From positions 1 through 11,021 of the forward strand of contig DASUWJ010000059.1 of assembly GCA_036378475.1 (NCBI GenBank): 11,021 nt of DNA. The letters run 5' to 3'. Positions 5,502 to 11,021 of the stretch are shown piece by piece. Each line of letters starts with the position of its first letter. Position 1 is the first letter of the stretch. The notes below the pieces were generated by a model that saw nothing but the letters and a program-made list of their open reading frames with translations, had not been told where the DNA came from and did not search any database. The translations under genes were made by a program, and so were the position numbers. Source of the DNA: 13-2-20CM-68-14 sp036378475 (lineage in GTDB: Bacteria; Actinomycetota; Thermoleophilia; Gaiellales; Gaiellaceae).

Positions 5502-6722
5502 TTGATCGACCTCAAGGCCGCGCGCAACGACCCCGACGGATACCGCGCCGCGCTCGCCCGCAAGGGGGCCGCGCAGGCCTTCGACGAGCTGCTCGCTGCG
5601 GACGAGCGCTGGCGGGAGCTCGTGCCGAGGGCCGACGAGCTGCGATCGCGCCAGAAACTGCAGGGGCGACCGGCGCCGGAGCAGGTCGAGGAGCTGAAGC
5701 GGCTCAAGGAGGAGCTCCGCCAAACGGAGGAGCTGCTCGCGAGCGCCGAGGCAAAGCGCGACGCCGCGCTCGAACGCGTCCCGAACCCGCCGCACGAGAC
5801 GGTGCCGGCCGGCGAGAGCGAGGAGGACGCGGTCGAGCTCAGGCGCTGGGGTGAGCCGCCGTCGCTCGAGCATCCCCGCGACCACCTCGAGCTCGGCCGC
5901 TTCGAGATGGAGCGCGCAGCGAAGATCTCGGGGTCCCGGTTCGGCTACATCATCGGCGCCGCCGCGCTCGTCGAGCAGGCGATCTTCCGACTCGCGCTCG
6001 CGCATCTCGGCGAACGTGGCTTCACGGCGGTGCGCCCACCCGTTCTCGTTCGCGAGCAGGCGATGTACGGCACGGGCTTCTTCCCCACGGAGAGGTCGAA
6101 CATCTACGAGATCCCGGCAGACGGGCTCTATCTGACGGGCACCTCGGAGGTCGGGCTCGCCGCGCTGCACATGGAGGAGATCGTCGCGGCCGAATCGCTG
6201 CCCCTGCGCTACGCCGGCTACTCGACCTGCTTTCGGCGCGAGGCGGGAGCCGCCGGGAAGGACACCCACGGCATGTTCCGCGTGCACCAGTTCGACAAGG
6301 TCGAGATGTTCGTCTTCTGCCACCCGGAGGACTCCTGGCAGGAGCACGAGCGCCTGCTCGCGCTCGAGGAGGAACTCGTCCAGAGGGTCGGGCTTCCCTA
6401 TCGCGTGGTCAACGTCGCGGCCGGCGATCTCGGTGCCTCCGCGGCCAAGAAGTACGACCTCGAGGCCTGGTTTCCGAGCCAGGCGCGCTACCGCGAGATC
6501 ACCTCGTGCTCGAACACGACCGACTTCCAGGCCCGCCGCCTGCAGGTCCGCTTCCGGGCAGAGGGCGGCCCCAGGCCGGTGCACACGTTGAACGGGACCG
6601 CGGCCACCGACCGCTGGCTGCTCGCCGTGCTCGAGAACTTCCAGCGCCAGGACGGCTCGGTCGAGCTCCCGCCCGCGCTCCGCGAGTTCGGCGCCCCGGC
6701 GACAATCGAGCCCGGTGCCTAG
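5502..6722 (+). CDS. serS: Seryl-tRNA synthetase
   Basis: A 406-residue class II aminoacyl-tRNA synthetase, slightly shorter than many bacterial SerRS. TTG was chosen because MIDLKAARNDPDGYRAAL is the universal SerRS N-terminus; there is no strong ribosome site. The antiparallel coiled-coil arm that contacts the long variable arm of tRNA-Ser covers about 27-92. The catalytic core shows TGTSEVGL (212-219, serine recognition), motif 2 in STCFRREAGAAGKDTHGMFRVHQFDKVEMF (241-270), SCSNTTDFQARR (335-346) and motif 3 in LNGTAATDRWLLAVLENFQ (363-381, Arg371). The TAATDRW form of motif 3 resembles actinobacterial SerRS. It charges all serine isoacceptors with serine in the cytoplasm. A tRNA-Ser gene lies about 1.1 kb downstream. 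Confidence 0.97.
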   Translation: MIDLKAARNDPDGYRAALARKGAAQAFDELLAADERWRELVPRADELRSRQKLQGRPAPEQVEELKRLKEELRQTEELLASAEAKRDAALERVPNPPHETVPAGESEEDAVELRRWGEPPSLEHPRDHLELGRFEMERAAKISGSRFGYIIGAAALVEQAIFRLALAHLGERGFTAVRPPVLVREQAMYGTGFFPTERSNIYEIPADGLYLTGTSEVGLAALHMEEIVAAESLPLRYAGYSTCFRREAGAAGKDTHGMFRVHQFDKVEMFVFCHPEDSWQEHERLLALEEELVQRVGLPYRVVNVAAGDLGASAAKKYDLEAWFPSQARYREITSCSNTTDFQARRLQVRFRAEGGPRPVHTLNGTAATDRWLLAVLENFQRQDGSVELPPALREFGAPATIEPGA

Positions 6723-6740
6723 CCTCAGCCCAGCACGGGC

Positions 6741-7781
6741 TCAGCGAATCGAGCGCCTGGCCTCGAGATCGGCCTCGGCCGCGTCCAGGGCCTGTTCGCG
6801 CGCATTCAGGCTCTGCTCGTAGCGCTCGAGCTCCGCCTCGCGGAGGGCGAAGCTGCGCTGGCGCCGCTCGACGTCGCGCTCGAGATCGCCCGCCCGACGT
6901 TCTCGTCCCTCGAGATCACGTTCGGCGATCGTCAGCCACTCACCCCGCTCAGTGAGCTCCGTCGCGAGTTGCCTCAACTGGGCTTCGCGCGCATCGATAT
7001 CCGCCAGCCGTTCGGCAGCGCGCTCGACCCGCTGCTCGGCCTCGCGCAGGTCGCGCCACTCGTTGGCGACCCGCGTCTCGGCCGCGGCCAGGAGTCCGGC
7101 CCGGCGCTCGAGGCTCTCGGCCAGACGCTCGATGCGGGGCTCGCGCTCTGCCACCTCGGCGGAGCGGCGCCTCGCGTCTGACTCGAGCGGCTCGAGTTCG
7201 GCCAGACGCGCTTCGGCCTCCTGGCGCGCGGCGGCCAGCCGCGCTCGCTCGGCTTCGAGCTCCGCACGCAGGCGCCGCAGCTCGCTCTCCCGCGGCGCGA
7301 GTTCGGCGACCGCCGCCTCGCGTACTTCGAGCTCCGCGGACAGCTGTTCCTGCTGGCGCTCACGCTCCTCAACCTTCCGCTCCCGTGCGGCGAGCTGCGC
7401 CTCCGCCGCCGTCAGCCACTCCCCACGCTCGTCGAGCTCGATCGTCCGAGCAGCGAGCTCGGACTCCAGCCGGTCGAGATCGACGAGCTGGCGCAGGCCG
7501 GCCTCGACCCGCGCCTCGGTCCCGCCCAGCGCGCGCTCTCTTCGCGCGACCTCCGCCTTCGCATCCTCGATCGCGTGTTCGCGCTCGGCGAGCGCGGACT
7601 CGCGCGCGGCCACATCCTCCGAACGCTCGGCCAGTTCCTCCCAGAGCGCCGAGACACGGGCGCTGCGCTCCTCGAGCTCGGCCGCGCGCTGGCGTGTCGC
7701 CTCCTCGCTCCGGCGTTCCCGCTCGACGAGCGCCTGCCAGGCGGCCTCGAGGTCTCCTTGCTCGGGAGCCATCCCGGTCAT
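6741..7781 (-). CDS. Coiled-coil protein of unknown function with internal duplication
   Basis: A 346-residue protein predicted to be almost wholly alpha-helical coiled coil: continuous Glu/Arg/Ala/Leu heptad-like sequence with no Pro-rich break except near 163 and 198, no membrane segment, no signal peptide and no recognisable catalytic motif. Residues 91-140 and 251-300 align without gaps at an offset of exactly 160. Both contain ERGEWLT (118-124 and 278-284), and both are preceded by RVE...L.D.D and followed by .AE..L..RER. The DNA shows the same match 480 bases apart. Only five Trp are present, two in these repeat cores and one near each of positions 15, 47 and 242. The start is uncertain: ATG at 7781 or ATG at 7772, neither with a ribosome site. 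It faces serS convergently with 18 bases between. A scaffold or cytoskeletal-like role is possible, but I do not recognise a family. Confidence 0.72.
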   Translation of the reverse strand: MTGMAPEQGDLEAAWQALVERERRSEEATRQRAAELEERSARVSALWEELAERSEDVAARESALAEREHAIEDAKAEVARRERALGGTEARVEAGLRQLVDLDRLESELAARTIELDERGEWLTAAEAQLAARERKVEERERQQEQLSAELEVREAAVAELAPRESELRRLRAELEAERARLAAARQEAEARLAELEPLESDARRRSAEVAEREPRIERLAESLERRAGLLAAAETRVANEWRDLREAEQRVERAAERLADIDAREAQLRQLATELTERGEWLTIAERDLEGRERRAGDLERDVERRQRSFALREAELERYEQSLNAREQALDAAEADLEARRSIR

Positions 7782-7817
7782 TTTGTCCGTAGGGCCCGGC
7801 TACCCTTCCCCGGATAG

Positions 7818-7906
7818 GGCGGGGTGCCGGAGCGGTCGAACGGGGCGGTCTTGAAAACCGCTGAGCGCCGCAAGGCGCTCCGTGGGTTCAAATCCCACCC
7901 CCGCCG
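7818..7906 (+). tRNA. tRNA-Ser (anticodon TGA)
   Basis: A complete class II tRNA. The acceptor stem is GGCGGGG/CCCCGCC with discriminator G73. The anticodon stem GCGGT/ACCGC surrounds the loop CTTGAAA (anticodon 7852-7854). The long variable arm GAGCGCC-GCAA-GGCGCTC is at 7863-7880, and the T arm is GTGGG-TTCAAAT-CCCAC. The variable arm and G73 are serine identity elements. CCA is not encoded. Anticodon TGA reads UCA and, by wobble, other UCN codons. TACCCT at 7801-7806 could be its -10, in the 36-base gap to the divergent coiled-coil gene. Confidence 0.96.
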
Positions 7907-8012
7907 CTTGATCAAGCCAAATCCTCCTCGCGAGTGCGTTTCGAGACTCATCCCGACCCCGTTCAACGGCATGCCAAGAACGAACCTTAGGTCCATCTGA
8001 GGCCGCCGAATC

Positions 8013-8028
8013 AGCCTCGCGTGAGGCT
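8013..8028. terminator. Bidirectional terminator between tRNA-Ser and permease
   Basis: AGCCTC-GCGT-GAGGCT is a perfect six-base-pair stem with a four-base loop, followed by TT on the plus strand. It lies between the tRNA-Ser gene (plus) and the end of the permease gene (minus), where a terminator for both is expected. The T-run is very short, as is common in GC-rich genomes. The 144-base gap also holds the palindrome CTTGATCAAG at 7907-7916, directly after the tRNA. Confidence 0.45.
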
Positions 8029-8050
8029 TTCGAGGCGCTCGGACTCGCGC

Positions 8051-8974
8051 CTAGGCCCGTGCCGACTCGAGCCTCAGCCGGGGATCGATCAGCTCATAGA
8101 CGAGATCGACGACCAGATTCATCACGATCACGACAACGCCGGTGAAGATCACTACTCCCTGCAGGACCGGCCAGTCCTCGCGCTGAATGCTGATCCAGGC
8201 CGTGTTGCCTAGCCCGGGCAGGCCGAAGACCACCTCCACGTAGATCGCGCCGCCCAGTGCAACGCCGACGTCCATCCCGAGCATCGTCACGAGCATCAGC
8301 AATACATTTCTGAGTACGTGCCGGATCAGCACGCGGCGCTCGCCTGCGCCCTTCGCGCGAGCGGTCCGGACGTAGTCCTGCGCCAGCTCCTCGAGCACGG
8401 CCGCCCGCACCATGCGCGTATAGAGCGCAGCGAAGAGGATTGCCAGGGTGAGGCAGGGCAGCACGAGATGCGAGGCCCAGGCACCGAGGCCGCTGCACGG
8501 CGCCCCGGGGGGCGGCGAGAAGACCCGGCAATAGCCCTGGATAGGCGCCAGGCCGGCCTTGAAGGCGATGAAGTACGAGAGGGCGAGCCCGATCACGAGC
8601 GGGTGAACGCACATCCCGAGCATCGTCAGGGCGAGCACGGAGCGGTCAAACAGCGAGCGCGGGCGCAGGGCGGAGAGGATCCCGAGCGGGACCGAGACGG
8701 CGAGCCAGAGGAGCGCGCCGCCGCCGACGACCGCGGCCGTGACCGGGAACAAGTTGAGGATCAGTTGCGTGATGTCCCGGCGCCCGAAAAAGGCCGCGCC
8801 GAGCGAGGCGTGCAGGACGAGCTGCTTCAGAAAGTCCCAGTACTGGACGGCGAGCGGCGGCGCGCCCGGGGTCGGCAGCTGGGCCAAGACGTGGAAGATG
8901 ACGAAGGAGACCAGTGTCACGGCCCAGAGGGCGAGGAGAGAGACGGCCAGCCGCCTGAGCAGGTAGGTCGCCAC
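8051..8974 (-). CDS. ABC transporter permease, DppB/OppB family
   Basis: A 307-residue inner-membrane protein of the dipeptide/oligopeptide/nickel permease family (BPD_transp_1). It begins VATYLLRRLAVSLLALWAVTLVSFVIFHVLA, the standard first segment. Core helices follow with GYCRVFSPPPGAPCSGLGAWASHLVLP, an external loop with two Cys that could form a disulfide. The cytoplasmic EAA loop ELAQDYVRTARAKGAGERRVLIRHVLRN contacts the ATPase. The family ending VEVVFGLPGLGN ... VVDLVYELIDPRLRL is complete. GTG at 8974 was chosen because it fits the family start and has TACTAT eight bases upstream; ATG at 9037 is also possible but would overlap the PadR gene further. No DppC, ATPase or binding protein lies beside it, so its partners must be encoded elsewhere or it is an orphan. 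Substrate unknown. Confidence 0.88.
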   Translation of the reverse strand: MATYLLRRLAVSLLALWAVTLVSFVIFHVLAQLPTPGAPPLAVQYWDFLKQLVLHASLGAAFFGRRDITQLILNLFPVTAAVVGGGALLWLAVSVPLGILSALRPRSLFDRSVLALTMLGMCVHPLVIGLALSYFIAFKAGLAPIQGYCRVFSPPPGAPCSGLGAWASHLVLPCLTLAILFAALYTRMVRAAVLEELAQDYVRTARAKGAGERRVLIRHVLRNVLLMLVTMLGMDVGVALGGAIYVEVVFGLPGLGNTAWISIQREDWPVLQGVVIFTGVVVIVMNLVVDLVYELIDPRLRLESARA

Positions 8975-8981
8975 CGGCGCA

Positions 8982-9002
8982 GATAGTATGCTCTGGACTA
9001 TC
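8982..9002. promoter_or_regulatory. Candidate PadR operator (inverted repeat)
   Basis: GATAGT, nine bases, ACTATC: perfect six-base arms, AT-rich against the GC-rich background, lying exactly in the divergent control region. PadR-family dimers bind such dyads, commonly next to their own gene. It covers the permease -10 candidate and the padR-like start codon, so binding could repress both genes. Confidence 0.5.
8983..8988 (-). promoter_or_regulatory. Candidate -10 of the permease gene (leaderless)
   Basis: TACTAT on the minus strand, eight bases before GTG at 8974. Same spacing as TAGACT before the cytochrome c gene and TAGCCT before the MBL gene. It overlaps the left arm of the inverted repeat. 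Confidence 0.4.
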
Positions 9003-9560
9003 GAGCGATCGGCGAGCGAGGCCTCGGAAGTCCTCATCTCCGCGAACGAGGCGGCCGTCCTCGGGTTGCTGCTGGACGGCGAGTCTTCGGGTTACGACCT
9101 GAACAAGCGGATCCATCGGAGCGTCGGCTTCTTCTGGACGCCGGCCAAGAGTCACGTCTACACGACCCTGGCCCGCTTCGTCACAGGCGGGCTTGCGGTC
9201 GTACGCGAGGTGCCCCAGGAAACGCGTCCAGACAAGCAGCTCTACACGATCACAGAGGCGGGCCGGCGCGCCTTCCGGCGCTGGCTGCGGGAATCCCCGC
9301 TCGAGCCGGCGCGCTTCAAGAACGCGTTCCTGCTCAAGATCTTCTTCGGGCAAGAGCTCGGCCACGAGGAGCTCGTGCGTCACATCGAGGAGGGCCGGGC
9401 CGACGTCCAAGAGGAACTCTCGCAGCTCGAGGCGATTGCCGAGACGGCTGACCGAGAGCGCAACTTCTACGGCTGGCTGACTCTGACGTACGGCCTTGAG
9501 CGAGACCGAGCCACCGTTCGCTGGGCGGACGCCGCTTTGCGCGAACTCGGCAAGCGGTGA
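8988..9560 (+). CDS. PadR family transcriptional regulator
   Basis: A 190-residue protein with both PadR parts. The winged helix (about 18-95) contains NEAAVLGLLLDGESSGYDLNKRI, the recognition region WTPAKSHVYTTLARFVTGGL and the wing ending RPDKQLYTITEAGRRAFRRWL. The C-terminal dimerisation helices (about 108-185, Vir_act_alpha_C type) read FKNAFLLKIFFGQELGHEELVRHIEEGRADVQEELSQLE and onward. PadR proteins are usually repressors released by small phenolics, drugs or other ligands. ATG at 8988 is the only canonical start after the in-frame stop at 8964; it has no ribosome site and lies in the spacer of the inverted repeat. The divergent permease is the obvious target. The ligand cannot be told. 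Confidence 0.92.
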   Translation: MLWTIERSASEASEVLISANEAAVLGLLLDGESSGYDLNKRIHRSVGFFWTPAKSHVYTTLARFVTGGLAVVREVPQETRPDKQLYTITEAGRRAFRRWLRESPLEPARFKNAFLLKIFFGQELGHEELVRHIEEGRADVQEELSQLEAIAETADRERNFYGWLTLTYGLERDRATVRWADAALRELGKR

Positions 9561-9788
9561 ACGACAGGGCGGCCGCGCATCCCGAGACGGGGTCGACGAG
9601 CCGGAGCGAGAGGAGATCTCCGAGCCGGGGGGCCGCGGCCGCGCGGGCGGGGCCGCCGCGGACAGTGCGGGTGCCGGACTCGGCCTAGCTCTCGCCCCGG
9701 CGCCTGGCGCGGAGCGCCTCGGGCGAGGTGGAGGCGCGCTCGAACGGCTCCGGAGGCCGCTTCGTAGTCGAGCGGCCGCCGCCCGAGG
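9561..9788. other. Intergenic region between padR-like and PAP2 genes
   Basis: 228 bases of very GC-rich DNA between convergent genes; I see no supported coding region. A six-base-pair hairpin, GCCCGA-GGCTAT-TCGGGC at 9781-9798, spans the stop codon of the PAP2 gene and could act as a weak terminator. Confidence 0.4.
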
Positions 9789-10652
9789 CTATTCGGGCAG
9801 GCGACGCCGGCGCCAGAGCGCCCAGACTCCGATCAGCGAGGCCGCGGCGAACGCGTCGCCGATCACGAGATCGACCACGTAGTGGTTGCCCGTGTATACG
9901 ACCGCGAAGCACTGGGCGAGGGGGTAGATCGCGCCGAGTATCAGCGCCCACCAACGCCAGCGCGTCTTCCAGGCGAGGGTGGCGACGAAGAGGAAGCAGA
10001 GGAACGCATAGCCGGCGTGCAGCGAGGGGATCGCCGCGTACGGGTTGGGAGTGACGAGCTGCGAGACCGACAAGACGTGGTAGCTGTGCGCGTCCGCGGG
10101 GCTCGGGGCCGGATTGTGGGGGATCCGGATCAGGCCTGGCAGCAGGCCCCTCTCCGCGGCGGCCCAGGGCGGCGCGGAGGGGTAGAGGTAGAAGGTGAGC
10201 GCACCCGCGAAGGAGAGCGTCAGCATCGTGGCCGCGAAGCGGTAGAAAAGCGCCCGGCGCTTGACCCAAAGGACGAAGGCGAGGAGCGGTGGCACAAGGA
10301 AGTGCAGCCCCATCACCCACAGGACGATGCTGTCGTACCACTGCTTGCTGCCGGTCCAGAGCCAGTCCTGCAGCTGCTCCGAGGGCACCGAGCCGCCGAA
10401 GAGGAACTTGTCCGTGTTCAATTGGGGCAGGTAGTAGGGATGAGGGCGCAGCAAATGGGCGATTCCGCGAGACTGGGCGTAGATCACGAGCAGCGCGCCG
10501 AAGGGGACGAAATCGAGCAGATACCTCCGTACCCGCCGCAGGACGAGCGCGGGCACCAGGAGCACGAGCAGGTCGCGGTCGGGCCCAAGCCCCATCCCGG
10601 AGAGCCAGACCATCAGCGAGAGCGCGGCCAGCAGGGCGGCGCCGGCGAGCAC
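9789..10652 (-). CDS. PAP2-superfamily membrane phosphatase/phosphotransferase (PAP2_3 / Aur1-Ipt1 type)
   Basis: A polytopic membrane enzyme; with GTG at 10652 it has 287 residues. The diagnostic motifs of the inositolphosphotransferase-like PAP2 group are YPSAPPWA (about 157-164), AIPSLHAGYAFL (about 207-218, with the SLH His) and VYTGNHYVVDLVIG (about 252-265, with the nucleophile-activating His and Asp). Several hydrophobic segments surround them. The family transfers or hydrolyses phospho-alcohol groups on lipid substrates; which one is unknown. The frame is open to ATG at 10880, but that part lies antisense to a conserved glycosyltransferase segment and is very unlikely to be translated. 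The true start lies between 10652 and about 10692. Neighbour genes are convergent (PadR) and divergent (glycosyltransferase). Confidence 0.82.
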   Translation of the reverse strand: MLAGAALLAALSLMVWLSGMGLGPDRDLLVLLVPALVLRRVRRYLLDFVPFGALLVIYAQSRGIAHLLRPHPYYLPQLNTDKFLFGGSVPSEQLQDWLWTGSKQWYDSIVLWVMGLHFLVPPLLAFVLWVKRRALFYRFAATMLTLSFAGALTFYLYPSAPPWAAAERGLLPGLIRIPHNPAPSPADAHSYHVLSVSQLVTPNPYAAIPSLHAGYAFLCFLFVATLAWKTRWRWWALILGAIYPLAQCFAVVYTGNHYVVDLVIGDAFAAASLIGVWALWRRRRLPE

Positions 10653-10670
10653 CAGTGTCCGCCGGTCGAG

Positions 10671-11021
10671 CTGACGGCGCGGTGGGCCCCATTTCTCGGC
10701 GGCCTCGTCGCGCTCGCTCTCGCGGTCCTCGTACGAACGCCTTTTTGGAACGCTCCACTCACCGCCGACGAGGGGGGCTACGCCGAGGTGGCCCGCCTGT
10801 GGAGCCGCGGCGCGACCCTCTACCGCGGCGCCTGGGTCGACCGCCCGCAGGGTCTCGTACTTGTCTTTCGCGCTCTCCATCTCTTCGGCGGCTCCCCGCT
10901 GGCGATGCGCGTCGACGCGGCGATCATCGCAGCCCTCGTTGTCGGCGCGACGATCGTCCTCGCCCTCCGGCTCGCCGGCGGCAGGATAACGGCGGTCGTG
11001 GCGGGCCTGCTGGCGGCAACC
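10671..11021 (+). CDS. GT-C glycosyltransferase, family 39-like (3'-truncated by window)
   Basis: The frame reads RWAPFLGGLVALALAVLVRTPFWNAPLTADEGGYAEVARLWSRGATLYRGAWVDRPQG and stays open to the window end. A first membrane helix is followed by the external loop with the acidic DEGGYA motif, then the Y.....DRPQG stretch. This is the ArnT/PMT-type (GT39) opening, with the Asp-Glu pair as catalytic candidate. These integral membrane enzymes transfer a sugar from a polyprenyl-phosphate donor at the outer face of the membrane. No ATG, GTG or TTG lies in this frame upstream of the first helix. CTG at 10671 is given as the nominal start; the alternative is a one-base error in the GGGCCCC run at 10684-10690, which would join the frame to GTG at 10682 or 10655. 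Confidence 0.72.
   Translation, partial: MTARWAPFLGGLVALALAVLVRTPFWNAPLTADEGGYAEVARLWSRGATLYRGAWVDRPQGLVLVFRALHLFGGSPLAMRVDAAIIAALVVGATIVLALRLAGGRITAVVAGLLAAT

Noticed and set aside
5097..6584. 495-residue minus-strand frame covering cytochrome c and serS
   Set aside because: Long open antisense frames are common in GC-rich genes; it crosses two well-supported genes on the other strand and shows no domain.
6741..7781. Tandem DNA repeat array in the coiled-coil gene
   Set aside because: Most of the repetitive look is ordinary Glu/Arg/Ala/Leu coding bias; only the 480-base-spaced match stands out, and it is reported separately.
7778..7996. 72-residue minus-strand reading frame over the tRNA-Ser gene
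   Set aside because: Its core GWDLNPRSALRRSAVFKTAPF is the antisense translation of tRNA-Ser, a well-known kind of false gene.
8318..8986. 222-residue plus-strand frame antisense to the permease
   Set aside because: Composition is charged and repetitive as expected for the complement of membrane helices; the permease frame is unambiguous.
9685..10758. 357-residue minus-strand frame overlapping the PAP2 gene
   Set aside because: Arg/Ala/Pro-rich shadow; PAP2 motifs are in the other minus-strand frame.
10653..10880. 76-residue N-terminal extension of the PAP2 frame
   Set aside because: It lies antisense to the conserved DEGGYA...DRPQG part of the glycosyltransferase and has no membrane or PAP2 features.
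1..11021. CRISPR array, complete insertion sequence, or defence island
   Set aside because: No regularly spaced direct repeats, no transposase apart from the recombinase end, and no recognisable defence genes on reading both strands.

Overview
The window is GC-rich, densely packed bacterial DNA with short or absent intergenic gaps, frequent GTG/TTG starts, and several starts that have a TAnnnT hexamer 7-8 bases upstream instead of a Shine-Dalgarno site. Family content (PspAA and PspAB accessory proteins beside PspA and HtpX, an actinobacterial-type SerRS motif 3, a PadR regulator) points to Actinomycetota, probably a Thermoleophilia-like lineage (Solirubrobacterales/Gaiellales). This is inferred from protein character only.

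Layout. (1) 1-620: the C-terminal end of a large serine recombinase enters from the left and runs into the 3' half of a minus-strand tRNA-Ala(CGC). This is probably the right-hand junction of an integrated element lying off-window to the left. (2) 645-2261, minus strand: a compact set read as MBL-fold hydrolase, class I O-methyltransferase, then a glutaredoxin/GST-N-like protein. The first junction is a TGATG overlap; the second looks like the same junction disrupted by a one-base change. (3) 2268-4850: a membrane-stress block, with pspA-pspAA on the plus strand converging on htpX-pspAB on the minus strand. (4) 5058-6722, plus strand: a lipoprotein cytochrome c followed closely by serS. (5) 6741-7781, minus: an all-coiled-coil protein with a long-period internal duplication. 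(6) 7818-7906: tRNA-Ser(TGA), about 1.1 kb from serS. (7) 8051-9560: a lone DppB/OppB-type ABC permease diverging from a PadR-family regulator, with an inverted repeat over the shared start region. (8) 9789-11021: a PAP2-superfamily membrane enzyme diverging from a truncated GT-C (family 39-like) glycosyltransferase; neither has a convincing canonical start.

I found no CRISPR array, no complete insertion sequence, no rRNA and no obvious biosynthetic or defence island. The points most worth checking are the recombinase/tRNA junction, the PadR-permease control region, the methyltransferase frame, the 10.68 kb start-site problem, and the altered metal motif in the MBL protein.
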